NCBI RefSeq assembly: GCF_022267315.1
Contig: NZ_JAIKLE010000028.1
Coordinates: 1-64,000, forward strand
Length of the DNA: 64,000 bases
Reading direction: 5' to 3'
Source: Maribellus maritimus
Lineage (GTDB): Bacteria > Bacteroidota > Bacteroidia > Bacteroidales > Prolixibacteraceae
The notes beneath the pieces are model-generated. The model was not told where the DNA came from, searched no databases, and saw only the letters and a list, made by a program, of their open reading frames with translations. Position 1 is the stretch's first letter, and every line of letters begins with the position of its first letter. A program made the translations under genes and the position numbers. This document shows positions 8,398 to 16,966 of the stretch, in pieces.

Positions 8398-9612
8398 ATG
8401 AAGTACATTATAATTCTTGGCGACGGAATGTCGGACGAACCTCTTGAAAATTATGGCGGAAAAACTCCGCTCCAAATGGCAAACAAGCCTCATATCGACT
8501 GGTTAGCTAAAAATGGCCAGGCCGGACAGTTCATTACGGTACCCGATTCCATGCATCCGGGAAGCGAGGTGGCAAATATGGCGGTTTTAGGTTACGATGT
8601 GGAAAAAGTTTTTGAGGGCAGGGGAGTGCTCGAAGCAGCAAGTATGGGGATCGAACTTGGCCCCGAAGATTTAGGATTGCGCTGTAATCTGATTACTGTT
8701 GAACACGAAAAAATAAAAAATCATTCGGCAGGTCATATTTCTTCTGAAGAAGCCTCTGAGTTGATTTCATTTTTAAATGAAAAGCTGGGAAGTGACAATG
8801 TTCGGTTTTACTCGGGTGTTTCCTATCGTCATTTGCTGGTGATAAAAAACGGGAAAAAAGATTTGCAATGTACTCCACCGCACGATGTGCCCGGTACTGC
8901 TTTTCTTGAAGTAGCAGTCAAAGCAAAATCTGCTAAGGCAGAAGAAACGGCCGATCTATTAAATAATTTGATTTTAAAATCACAAAAATTACTTGCGGAA
9001 CATCCCATAAATATAAAAAGGAAACAAGTTGGTAAGGAATCCGCAAACAGTATATGGCCCTGGTCGCCCGGTTATAAACCGGCCATGCCAACTCTAAAGG
9101 AAATGTTTGGACTTGAAAAAACGGCAGTTATTTCGGCTGTTGATTTAATCCAGGGAATTGGTGTTTATGCAGGGATGAAAGTGATTCATGTAGAAGGTGC
9201 AACTGGTTTGTATGATACCAACTACGAAGGGAAAGCAAAAGCCGCTGTTGACGCGTTAAAAGAAAACGATTTGGTTTACCTTCATATTGAAGCAAGTGAT
9301 GAAGCCGGACATGAAGGTGACGTTGAATTAAAGACAAAAACAATTGAATACCTTGATACACGGGTTGTGAAATATATACTCGGGGAAATAGAGAAAATGG
9401 GTGACGAGGTTGCTGTGGCTATCTTGCCTGATCATCCAACACCGTGTGCATTAAGAACGCACACTCGCGATGCCGTTCCGTTTATCATTTATAAAAAAGG
9501 AATTCAACCCGACAGAACTGAGGTATATGATGAATTTGATGTGAAGAACGGTTCGATCGGGTTATTAAAAGGTGATGAATTTATTCGAACATTTTTAAAT
9601 ATCCGGGTATAG
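8398..9612 (+). CDS. ApgM-family phosphomutase, proposed homoserine kinase
   Basis: A 404-aa protein of the alkaline-phosphatase-like metalloenzyme superfamily, related to archaeal-type cofactor-independent phosphoglycerate mutase. It begins MKYIIILGDGMSDEP, with Asp9 a metal ligand, and has PGSEVANM with the likely catalytic Ser56, plus C-terminal metal-binding HIEASDEAGHEGD. Annotation pipelines call it phosphoglycerate mutase, but it sits exactly between thrA and thrC, where homoserine kinase is needed, and no thrB is visible. This subfamily has been proposed to be an alternative homoserine kinase. I favour that role on context; the sequence alone does not settle the substrate. Confidence 0.82.
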   Translation: MKYIIILGDGMSDEPLENYGGKTPLQMANKPHIDWLAKNGQAGQFITVPDSMHPGSEVANMAVLGYDVEKVFEGRGVLEAASMGIELGPEDLGLRCNLITVEHEKIKNHSAGHISSEEASELISFLNEKLGSDNVRFYSGVSYRHLLVIKNGKKDLQCTPPHDVPGTAFLEVAVKAKSAKAEETADLLNNLILKSQKLLAEHPINIKRKQVGKESANSIWPWSPGYKPAMPTLKEMFGLEKTAVISAVDLIQGIGVYAGMKVIHVEGATGLYDTNYEGKAKAAVDALKENDLVYLHIEASDEAGHEGDVELKTKTIEYLDTRVVKYILGEIEKMGDEVAVAILPDHPTPCALRTHTRDAVPFIIYKKGIQPDRTEVYDEFDVKNGSIGLLKGDEFIRTFLNIRV

Positions 9613-9688
9613 TTACTTGTGGTTTTCTGATAAAAGTCATGTTTTTGTTATTAATACTTTAATCTTTGTTGTTGAGACTCCGTATAGA

Positions 9689-9718
9689 TTGAAACTGAAA
9701 ACAGGCTTGTTATTTTTG
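9689..9718 (+). promoter_or_regulatory. Promoter for thrC
   Basis: TTG at 9689-9691, a 19-base gap, then TATTTTTG at 9711-9718: a good match to the Bacteroidota -33/-7 pair. The thrC ATG is 25 bases further on, so thrC can be transcribed separately from thrA. Confidence 0.6.
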
Positions 9719-9743
9719 TCATCGCCAACGAAGTGAAATAAAA

Positions 9744-11063
9744 ATGCAATATTACAGTACCAATAAAAATACACCGCCGGTTTCGTTAAAAGAAGCTGTA
9801 GTAAAAGGACTTGCAGCCGATAACGGACTTTTTATGCCGGAGCGGATTGAAAAATTTGAACCTTCATTTTTTAACTCTATCCATAAACTGTCTTTTCAGG
9901 AAATTGCTTTTGAGGTGGCAAAAAAGTTTTTTGGAGAAGATATTGAAGAAGCCAAACTGAAAGAAATTGTTTTTGATACCTTACAGTTTGATTGTCCACT
10001 GGTTAAGATTAAGGAGAATATTTACTCACTCGAACTTTTTCATGGTCCTACACTGGCGTTTAAAGATGTAGGTGCCCGTTTTATGGCTCGTTTATTAAAC
10101 CACTTTTTGGGGGGAGAAAAAGAAAAGCAGGTCAATGTATTGGTGGCTACGTCAGGCGATACCGGAAGCGCGGTTGCCAATGGCTTTTTAGGGGTTGAAG
10201 GTATTCATGTATATGTGCTGTATCCTAAAGGTAAGGTGAGTAAAATTCAGGAATCGCAGTTTACTACGCTCGGAAAAAATATTACAGCTCTGGAAATTGA
10301 CGGGACTTTTGATGATTGTCAGCACCTGGTAAAAACAGCATTTTTAGATGAGGAGTTAAACACGAAACTTGTTTTAACATCGGCCAATTCAATAAATGTA
10401 GCCCGTTTCCTCCCTCAGGCTTTTTACTATTTTAATGCATACGCCCGTTTAAAAGAAGTTGGTGCACTTGAAGCAAAAGAACTGGTCGTTTCGGTTCCCA
10501 GTGGGAATTTTGGCAATTTAACAGCCGGGCTGTTTGCACAGGAAATGGGATTACCCGTAAAACAATTTATTGCTGCAAATAATGAGAACGATATTGTTTA
10601 TCAATATTTGAAAACAGGTGAATACAACCCGCGTTCTTCCGTAGAAACAATTGCCAATGCCATGGATGTGGGCGCACCAAGTAACTTTGCCCGCATTTTG
10701 GATTTGTATAATCATTCGTATAGAACAATTGCGGAAAAAATTGTAGGTTTTAGATATTCTGACGACCAAATCAGGGGAATAGTTAAACAAGTGTACGAAA
10801 AATATGGTTACTTATGTGATCCACACGGCGCATGTGGTTTTCAGTCGCTTGACGATTATTTACAAGGGAATCAAACAGGCATTTTCCTGGAAACAGCTCA
10901 CCCTGCGAAGTTTACGGAAACAATAGAGCAAATTGTAGGAACGGGAAATGTTACGCTTCCGGATAAATTAGCAGTATTTATGAAAGGATTACGAAAAGTA
11001 ATTATTTTAGACAAAAAATATTCAGATTTTAAGAAATTTCTGCTTAATAATAGAAATTTCTAA
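9744..11063 (+). CDS. thrC: Threonine synthase
   Basis: A 439-aa PLP enzyme that converts O-phosphohomoserine to threonine. The PLP lysine is Lys107 in HGPTLAFKDVGARF. The phosphate-binding and substrate segments VATSGDTGSAVANGF and SVPSGNFGNLTAG are intact. Length fits the fungal/proteobacterial-type (class I) enzyme. It closes the thrA - kinase candidate - thrC set, giving aspartate-semialdehyde-to-threonine capacity apart from asd, which is not in the window. Confidence 0.96.
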   Translation: MQYYSTNKNTPPVSLKEAVVKGLAADNGLFMPERIEKFEPSFFNSIHKLSFQEIAFEVAKKFFGEDIEEAKLKEIVFDTLQFDCPLVKIKENIYSLELFHGPTLAFKDVGARFMARLLNHFLGGEKEKQVNVLVATSGDTGSAVANGFLGVEGIHVYVLYPKGKVSKIQESQFTTLGKNITALEIDGTFDDCQHLVKTAFLDEELNTKLVLTSANSINVARFLPQAFYYFNAYARLKEVGALEAKELVVSVPSGNFGNLTAGLFAQEMGLPVKQFIAANNENDIVYQYLKTGEYNPRSSVETIANAMDVGAPSNFARILDLYNHSYRTIAEKIVGFRYSDDQIRGIVKQVYEKYGYLCDPHGACGFQSLDDYLQGNQTGIFLETAHPAKFTETIEQIVGTGNVTLPDKLAVFMKGLRKVIILDKKYSDFKKFLLNNRNF

Positions 11064-11148
11064 TTTTTTTAAACTTATTCTAAACAAATCCGTTTTATTT
11101 GTTAACTGATCGGGTATTTCTACGTATAGTTTACTAGATTTTAAATGT

Positions 11149-11156
11149 TATTTTTG
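11149..11156 (+). promoter_or_regulatory. -7 promoter box for rpoD
   Basis: TATTTTTG, 58 bases before the ATG, implying a leader of about 50 nt. No clear -33 element. Confidence 0.45.
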
Positions 11157-11214
11157 TGGGAATAAAAAGGATTGATAAATTCAACCCGAAAGTATTTTTA
11201 CTAACCATTAAATT

Positions 11215-12081
11215 ATGAGACAACTAAAAATTACAAAACAAGTTACCAATCGTGATACTTTGTCTTTGGATAAATATCTTCATGAAATTGGTAAAGTTGA
11301 ATTGTTGTCTGCCGAAAAGGAGGTTGAACTAGCCAAACGAATAAAAAAAGGGGACAGACAGGCTCTGGAAACCTTAATCAAAGCAAATCTTCGTTTTGTG
11401 GTTTCTGTCTCAAAACAGTATCAAAATCAGGGACTAAGTTTACCTGACCTGATAAACGAAGGAAATCTTGGTTTAATAAAAGCAGCCGAGAGATTTGATG
11501 AAACTCGTGGGTTTAAGTTCATATCGTATGCTGTTTGGTGGATTCGGCAATCAATTTTGCAGGCACTTGCCGAACAGGCAAGAATCGTCCGGCTTCCGTT
11601 AAATAAGATTGGCTCTATCAACAAAATTAATAAAGCTTTTAATAAACTTGAACAAGAGTTTCAACGGGAACCAACAGTTGAAGAAGTTGCCGAGATTATG
11701 GAAGCAAAACCTGAGATGATAGAGGATTCAATGAATTTCTCAAGTGTGCATGTGTCTATGGATGCTCCTATTCGCGAAGAGGAAGCCAACAATATGTATG
11801 ATGTAATGTTAAACGACGACTCTCCGAGTCCGGATAACAGTTTAATAGACAGTTCACTCCGGAAGGAAATAGAACGTTCGCTTTCAACTTTGGGCGACAG
11901 GGAGGCAGAAATTCTAAGGTTCTATTTTGGCTTGAACGGTTACCAGGCACATACGCTTGAAGAAATAGGCGATGAGTTTGGTTTGACCCGTGAGAGAGTA
12001 AGACAGATAAAAGAAAAAGCAATAAAAAAACTAAAAAATCAATACAGAAACAGGTTGTTAAAATCATACCTGGGAAAATAA
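11215..12081 (+). CDS. rpoD: Primary sigma factor (Bacteroidota sigma-A type)
   Basis: A 288-aa group 1 sigma factor. Region 1.2 begins near [14 protein letters not shown]. Region 2 is complete ([20 protein letters not shown] and [14 protein letters not shown]), and region 4.2 carries the helix-turn-helix [20 protein letters not shown]. It lacks the long region 1.1 of proteobacterial RpoD, as is normal in Bacteroidota, whose sigma recognises TTTG/TAnnTTTG promoters like those seen throughout this window. The rpe gene starts 9 bases downstream. Confidence 0.96.
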   Translation: MRQLKITKQVTNRDTLSLDKYLHEIGKVELLSAEKEVELAKRIKKGDRQALETLIKANLRFVVSVSKQYQNQGLSLPDLINEGNLGLIKAAERFDETRGFKFISYAVWWIRQSILQALAEQARIVRLPLNKIGSINKINKAFNKLEQEFQREPTVEEVAEIMEAKPEMIEDSMNFSSVHVSMDAPIREEEANNMYDVMLNDDSPSPDNSLIDSSLRKEIERSLSTLGDREAEILRFYFGLNGYQAHTLEEIGDEFGLTRERVRQIKEKAIKKLKNQYRNRLLKSYLGK

Positions 12082-12090
12082 TTTTTGTGA

Positions 12091-12741
12091 ATGAAACGTT
12101 TGATCGCACCTTCTATCCTTTCCGCTAATTTTAATCGTTTGGGAGAAGCTATTCAAACCATCAATCAAAGTGAAGCTGATTTTATTCATTTTGATGTAAT
12201 GGATGGTGTATTTGTACCTAATATTTCATTTGGTATTCCGGTTATCAAAGATGTCAATAAAATAGCGAAAAAACCGCTCGACGTGCATCTGATGATTGTA
12301 AACCCGGACAAGTTTATTGTACCCTTTGCAAAGGCGGGAGCTTCCTATTTAACAGTTCATTACGAGGCGTGTCCCCATCTGCACCGAACTGTACAGTCGA
12401 TAAAGGAGCAGAATGTAAAGGCTAGTGTGTGTTTAAATCCGCATACACCGGTATCGCTTTTGGAAGATATTATTGCAGAACTGGACATGGTTTTGCTGAT
12501 GTCTGTAAATCCGGGTTTTGGCGGCCAGAAATTTATAGAGAATACCTATAAGAAAGTGACCCAGTTAAAAGAGTTAACGGAAAGATTTAACCCGAATTGT
12601 CTAATAGAGGTAGATGGCGGAGTAAATTACGAAACCGGGAAAAAGCTTTTTGAGGCAGGTGCTAACGTTTTGGTTGCGGGTAGTTTTGTTTTTAATGCTG
12701 AAGATTCTATAGAAACAATAAGGAATTTGAAACTACTTTGA
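12091..12741 (+). CDS. rpe: Ribulose-phosphate 3-epimerase
   Basis: A 216-aa TIM-barrel epimerase of the pentose phosphate pathway interconverting ribulose 5-phosphate and xylulose 5-phosphate. Signatures: SILSANF at the start, HFDVMDGVFVPN with the catalytic Asp and metal His, MSVNPGFGGQKF, and EVDGGVN. Full length. Its last nine bases overlap the 3' end of the convergent Cys-rich protein gene. Confidence 0.96.
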   Translation: MKRLIAPSILSANFNRLGEAIQTINQSEADFIHFDVMDGVFVPNISFGIPVIKDVNKIAKKPLDVHLMIVNPDKFIVPFAKAGASYLTVHYEACPHLHRTVQSIKEQNVKASVCLNPHTPVSLLEDIIAELDMVLLMSVNPGFGGQKFIENTYKKVTQLKELTERFNPNCLIEVDGGVNYETGKKLFEAGANVLVAGSFVFNAEDSIETIRNLKLL

Positions 12742-12981
12742 TTTAATTTCAATTTTTTGGCAAAGGTTTTTTTCGTTTTTTCTCTCCGGCAATGGGTTAA
12801 CAGCATTTCTCAGCATGCATTCGGCAGAACAATCTGAACAATTGTGAGCTGCTTTAGATGTGTTACAATTTTTTGCGTGTTTCTCTTTCGCTCTTTTTTT
12901 TCCGAATTTTTTAATCGTTTTCATTGCTGCCACCGCAATTGCAGCACCGATGATCATATAAGTTATAAGCTCCTGCACCAT
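12733..12981 (-). CDS. FeoB-associated Cys-rich membrane protein
   Basis: An 82-aa protein with one N-terminal membrane helix (about residues 5-22), a Lys-rich cytoplasmic stretch, and a Cys cluster (CNTSKAAHNCSDCSAEC). It starts six bases after the feoB stop codon in the same direction. Small proteins of this kind follow feoB in many Bacteroidota and are presumed to assist ferrous iron transport; the mechanism is not known to me. The tail is unusually Lys-rich. Overlaps rpe by nine bases, convergent. Confidence 0.8.
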   Translation of the reverse strand: MVQELITYMIIGAAIAVAAMKTIKKFGKKRAKEKHAKNCNTSKAAHNCSDCSAECMLRNAVNPLPERKNEKNLCQKIEIKSK

Positions 12982-12987
12982 GACAAT

Positions 12988-15453
12988 CTAAAAAATAAGT
13001 TGAGCTATATTAAATACAACAAACGCAGCTGTCCACGCAAGTGCAGTGGTATAAAAAATAGTAAATGCAGCCCACTTCCAGGAACCTGATTCATTCTTTA
13101 TGGTTGCAACTACCCCAATACATGGGAAATAAATGAGAATAAAAATCAGAAATGCCAGGGCTGTGGGTTGCGTAAAAACTTTTTGTCCCTGTCTTTTTCC
13201 GCTTTTATAGGTTTCATCCTTTAACTTTTTTTGCAGATTAACTGTACTCTCGTCACTGTTTGTTTGGTAGAGTACTCCCATTGTACTTACAATAATTTCT
13301 TTTGCCGGTAGTCCGGCAAGAAGGCTAATACTCATTTTCCAGTCAAAACCAAGCGGCCTCATTACGGGTTCAACAATTCTGCCCAATCTTCCCAAATAGG
13401 AGTTCATTAATCTCTCGGATTCAATTTGCTGCTCCAATGTTGCTGTTTGCTTCTTTTTAAATTCACCGTTGAGATTATCATTGCGTTGAACCTCTTCCAA
13501 TTGCTTCTCATATTGTGCCGCTTGTTTTGTATGACGCGGGAAATATTCCAAAGCCCAGATTATAACCACTCCGACAAGAATAATCGTTCCTATCTTTTTA
13601 AGATAGTGTTGGGTTTTATCCCACATCTGGTAAATAATGTTTCTGAAAGTAGGTAAACGGTATGTCGGAAGTTCCATAACAAAAGGAGTTTCCTTGTTTT
13701 TAAAAACGGTTTTATTCAGAATTTGGGCAGTTAAAAAAGCAAATATAATTCCGGCAATGTAGATTCCAACGAGGTAAAGCGTATGGTATTTATCAAAAAA
13801 TGCTGATATGATAAGAATATATACCGGAAGCCTTGCGCTACATGACATAAACGGAATGATAAGCATGGTTAATATTCTATCACCACGGTTGCGCATTGTC
13901 CGGGTTGCGAGAATTGCAGGAACATTACATCCAAATCCCATAATTAAAGGAATAAACGATCTCCCGTGAAGTCCAAAGCGGTGCATGATTTTGTCCATAA
14001 TAAAAGCTGCACGAGCCATGTAGCCCGTTCCTTCCAGCAGCGAAATAAAGAAAAACAGAATAAGGATGTTGGGAAGAAAAACCAAAACGCTTCCGGCACC
14101 ACTTATGATGCCGTTTACCAGCAAGTCTCTTAACATTCCTTCCGGCATGATATTGTTGACAAAATTTCCCAATGCTGCAACGCCAATGTCTATCCAATTC
14201 ATTGGATAAGCTCCCAGTTTGAAGGTAGTATAAAACATCAAAAACAAAATGGCGGTAAACAACGGAAAACCGAGGTATTTCTGGGTTAAAATATTGTCAA
14301 TCTTTTCAGAGCGTGTTTTTTTTGACTGGTTGGGATCTTTAAATGTCTCTTTAAGCGCCCCTGTAATAAAACCGTATTTGGCATCGGTAATTACGGTTTC
14401 ACTGTCTTCATTCACCAATCCTTCAATCTTCTTTATTTCGCGATTTGTAACCGCTTTTATTTCGTCAAAATTTTTATAATCAGCAAGTAATTCAAGAACG
14501 TGTTGATCTTTTTCCAGCAGTTTGATAGCAAGAAACCGGGAAGAAATTTTATCTGTAATGGGTTTGTTCTCTTTAATTTTTTGGCGGACCAGTTTAATTG
14601 ATTCCTCCAAATCTTTGCCATAATTAATGTGAATATGCCGTGTTGATTTTTCCCTTCCTTCAAAGACCTCTATCACTTTTTCAATCAAATTGTCCAAACC
14701 AATTCCTTTTGAACTGATGGTTGGTATAAAAGGCATTCCGAGAAGTCTGGACATCCCGTCACGATTGAAATAAAGTTTTTTCTTTTCCAGCTCGTCAAAC
14801 ATATTTAACGCAGCAACGATACGTAAATCCATATCGATAAGCTGTGTAGTGAGAAAAAGATTTCTTTCCAGATTGGTTGCATCCAGCACATTAATTACCA
14901 GATCCGGAGTTTGCTCATAGATAAACTTACGAACAAAAATTTCCTCTTTTGAATAAGCTGTTAGACTGTATGTCCCGGGTAAATCGTAAAAATTGAAAGT
15001 ATAACCTTTGGTTTTAAAAGTGGCTTTTTTAATATCTACTGTAACGCCTGAGTAGTTTCCTACTCTTTCCTTTGAGCCCGAAATAAAATTAAAAAGGGTG
15101 GTTTTACCACAGTTTGGGTTTCCCACTAGCGCAATATTGATAGTTTTTGTCCGCTCCGACTGGTTGATCTGATCGATTTTTCGATCAATTACGCCTTCGT
15201 AACTTCCATTCAGGCTTTCAACAAATTTATCGGAAGGAACTACTTCTATCAGATCTGCCTCTGATTTTCGTAGAGAGACATTGTAATTCAGAATCTTAAA
15301 CTCAATAGGGCCGTTAAAAGGAGCATTTTTAATGACCTTAACCTCTTTCCCCTTAATAAAACCCATTTCCGAAATACGTTTCCGGAATGAACCATGCCCG
15401 AGTACTTTGGTTATGATTACTTTGTTACTATTCTTAACCTCACTTAACTTCAC
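12988..15453 (-). CDS. feoB: FeoA-FeoB fusion, ferrous iron transporter
   Basis: An 821-aa inner-membrane Fe(II) transporter. Residues 1-72 form a FeoA (SH3-like) domain. After a linker comes the GTPase domain with G1 GNPNCGKTT (about 111), G3 DLPGTYSL and NMFD as G4, then the helical spacer and the polytopic core with the two gate repeats (SCSARLPVYI; GLPAKEIIVS). Fusion of FeoA to FeoB is common in this phylum. The start is a GTG at 15451-15453: the upstream frame closes at once, and the next Met, residue 31, would cut the FeoA domain. A -7 box lies at 15505-15512. Confidence 0.93.
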   Translation of the reverse strand: MKLSEVKNSNKVIITKVLGHGSFRKRISEMGFIKGKEVKVIKNAPFNGPIEFKILNYNVSLRKSEADLIEVVPSDKFVESLNGSYEGVIDRKIDQINQSERTKTINIALVGNPNCGKTTLFNFISGSKERVGNYSGVTVDIKKATFKTKGYTFNFYDLPGTYSLTAYSKEEIFVRKFIYEQTPDLVINVLDATNLERNLFLTTQLIDMDLRIVAALNMFDELEKKKLYFNRDGMSRLLGMPFIPTISSKGIGLDNLIEKVIEVFEGREKSTRHIHINYGKDLEESIKLVRQKIKENKPITDKISSRFLAIKLLEKDQHVLELLADYKNFDEIKAVTNREIKKIEGLVNEDSETVITDAKYGFITGALKETFKDPNQSKKTRSEKIDNILTQKYLGFPLFTAILFLMFYTTFKLGAYPMNWIDIGVAALGNFVNNIMPEGMLRDLLVNGIISGAGSVLVFLPNILILFFFISLLEGTGYMARAAFIMDKIMHRFGLHGRSFIPLIMGFGCNVPAILATRTMRNRGDRILTMLIIPFMSCSARLPVYILIISAFFDKYHTLYLVGIYIAGIIFAFLTAQILNKTVFKNKETPFVMELPTYRLPTFRNIIYQMWDKTQHYLKKIGTIILVGVVIIWALEYFPRHTKQAAQYEKQLEEVQRNDNLNGEFKKKQTATLEQQIESERLMNSYLGRLGRIVEPVMRPLGFDWKMSISLLAGLPAKEIIVSTMGVLYQTNSDESTVNLQKKLKDETYKSGKRQGQKVFTQPTALAFLIFILIYFPCIGVVATIKNESGSWKWAAFTIFYTTALAWTAAFVVFNIAQLIF

Positions 15454-15504
15454 TCCTGCTCAACTTCCTTCTATCAAAACTTAAATTAAATAAAAATAAG
15501 GCTA

Positions 15505-15512
15505 CAAATATA
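15505..15512 (-). promoter_or_regulatory. -7 promoter box for feoB
   Basis: TATATTTG on the minus strand, 51 bases before the GTG start. No recognisable Fur or iron-box operator was confirmed by eye. Confidence 0.5.
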
Positions 15513-15573
15513 TTCACATTTCCAATTATTAAAAATAAAATGTTAATCTTCTGTTCATATAATAACAAGTCAT

Positions 15574-15581
15574 TATTTTTG
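15574..15581 (+). promoter_or_regulatory. -7 promoter box for the 15599 gene
   Basis: TATTTTTG, 17 bases before the ATG; divergent to the feoB promoter. Confidence 0.45.
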
Positions 15582-15598
15582 TCAGATAAATCAAAGGC

Positions 15599-16357
15599 AT
15601 GAAAGAGGATAAATTTTACAATAACATTCAGAAAGCGTTGGAGAACCTGCCTGAGAATTTTAATATTCTTGAAGAACAAATCGATATTGAAATTCAGATG
15701 CAATATTTTGAATTTTCAAAAAAAATAAGAGACAAGGACAAAGAGCAAACAGAAGAATTTAATGATGGAGAGGGTGAGTTATTTTCTGAAGAAACAGATG
15801 TCGAGAGGAAAAGAGAAATACTATCTACACTGGCAACTGTTGATGATGTTAAAGCTTACCGGCTAATTGAGAAGTTTTTGGAAAGTGCTAAAGGCATTTT
15901 AAAACCGTGGGCTGTCCTGGCTCTGCAGGAAAACAGGATGCTTCTCCAAAGTTCGTTACTCGATGAACAGCAGGTTTTTATTTCTTCAGGTTTGGGAGGT
16001 AAAGGCCAGAAATTGAGATATTTTGTTGTATTTATTAACCGCAGTAAAGAAGCAATGCTTAATGAAACACAGCGGAAACTGTTAAAAGACGAGCTGATTT
16101 TTGAGCTAAAAAAACATGAAGGTGAATTTGAATTGATTGATTTTATGGAAGGTTTTTCAACGAGCCAGGTGATGTTGCCATTAAAAGCCAACCTAAAGGA
16201 TATTTTCAGAAATATTGTAGATGAGTGTAATCAGTATGGTGACTTTCTACAGGAGGATATGATTGTTACCAACGTTAAGGTCTTGTCGAAAGGAGAGATT
16301 TTACGCATGTTGGATAAAAACGAAGAAGATGAAACAAACACATTGGAAATCGAATAA
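15599..16357 (+). CDS. Unrecognised cytoplasmic protein
   Basis: A 252-aa protein I do not recognise. It has no signal peptide or membrane segment. The N-terminal half is acidic with charged helices; residues ~75-120 (DVKAYRLIEKFLESAKGILK, then WAVLALQENRMLL) look like HEAT-type helical pairs. The second half is a mixed alpha/beta domain (LRYFVVFINRSKEAML; FELIDFMEGFSTSQVMLPLK). The downstream thiamine-binding-like gene starts inside its 3' end (29-base overlap), so the two are co-translated and may act together. Own promoter. Confidence 0.75.
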   Translation: MKEDKFYNNIQKALENLPENFNILEEQIDIEIQMQYFEFSKKIRDKDKEQTEEFNDGEGELFSEETDVERKREILSTLATVDDVKAYRLIEKFLESAKGILKPWAVLALQENRMLLQSSLLDEQQVFISSGLGGKGQKLRYFVVFINRSKEAMLNETQRKLLKDELIFELKKHEGEFELIDFMEGFSTSQVMLPLKANLKDIFRNIVDECNQYGDFLQEDMIVTNVKVLSKGEILRMLDKNEEDETNTLEIE

Positions 16358-16640
16358 AATTAATGTGGCTATTCAGGTTTTGCCTGAAGCCGAAGGGAAA
16401 TTAAAATATACGCTGGTTGACGAAGCGATTGCTGCCATTGAAAAAACGGGACTCAAATATAGGGTTTGTCCTTTTGAAACGGTAGTGGAATGTACTTTTC
16501 AAGATTTATCAGGGCTAATAGAAAATATTCATGACGCCTGTAAAGCAGCAGGGACAGAAAAAATGTTGACCAACCTTAAAATACAGGTTAACTTTGATAA
16601 TGATGTTACTATTGAGGATAAAATGGAAAAGTACGGTTAA
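16329..16640 (+). CDS. Thiamine-binding protein family (MTH1187/YqgV-like)
   Basis: About 103 aa with the small ferredoxin-like fold of the MTH1187/YkoF-related group: INVAIQVLPEAEG strand at the start, then TLVDEAIAAIEKTGLKYRVCPFETVVE and the closing IQVNFDN strand. Some relatives bind thiamine; ligand here is unproven. The frame is open back to 16263, but family similarity begins at INVAIQVLP, so the ATG at 16329 is chosen. It overlaps the preceding gene by 29 bases. Confidence 0.78.
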   Translation: MKQTHWKSNKINVAIQVLPEAEGKLKYTLVDEAIAAIEKTGLKYRVCPFETVVECTFQDLSGLIENIHDACKAAGTEKMLTNLKIQVNFDNDVTIEDKMEKYG

Positions 16641-16652
16641 AGTTTTAATTTC

Positions 16653-16684
16653 TTGTTGAGTTTTATCAAAAAATATTATATTTG
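16653..16684 (+). promoter_or_regulatory. Promoter for tRNA-Arg
   Basis: TTG at 16653-16655 (or 16656-16658), then TATATTTG at 16677-16684. The predicted start near 16690 gives a 5' leader of about 60 nt before the tRNA. Confidence 0.55.
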
Positions 16685-16750
16685 CACCGCTTTTGTGATA
16701 CAGAACTGATGAAAAATCGGGTAAACAAAGTGTTTTTAGAAAATATAAAT

Positions 16751-16824
16751 GGACCTGTAGCTTAATTGGATAGAGCACCTGACTACGGATCAGGAGGTTA
16801 GGGGTTCGAGTCCCTTCAGGTTCA
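16751..16824 (+). tRNA. tRNA-Arg (ACG)
   Basis: Complete cloverleaf. Acceptor GGACCTG pairs with CAGGTTC with one G-U pair. The D arm contains AATTGGATA. Anticodon stem CCTGA/TCAGG holds loop CTACGGA, so the anticodon is ACG (16785-16787), read as inosine-CG for CGN Arg codons. T arm AGGGG/CCCTT carries TTCGAGT. Discriminator base A; the CCA end is not encoded. Confidence 0.95.
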
Positions 16825-16831
16825 CGATGAA

Positions 16832-16868
16832 AATGAGGTGCTTACGATTTTGTAGGTACCTCTTTTTT
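16832..16868 (+). terminator. Terminator after tRNA-Arg
   Basis: GAGGT and ACCTC arms with an imperfect inner stem, followed by a run of T. Confidence 0.6.
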
Positions 16869-16884
16869 TGTGGTTACAACATAA

Positions 16885-16913
16885 GCACAACAAAATAGAC
16901 CATGCTGTTGTGC
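16885..16913 (-). terminator. Hairpin after the permease array
   Basis: GCACAACA and TGTTGTGC form a perfect 8-bp stem. It is 54 bases after the stop of the last permease gene, but there is no U-tract on the minus strand, so terminator function is uncertain. Confidence 0.3.
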
Positions 16914-16966
16914 CACTCTATCCAAATATAAAATATTATAGCAGTTTACAATGTGACTCATTTTGT

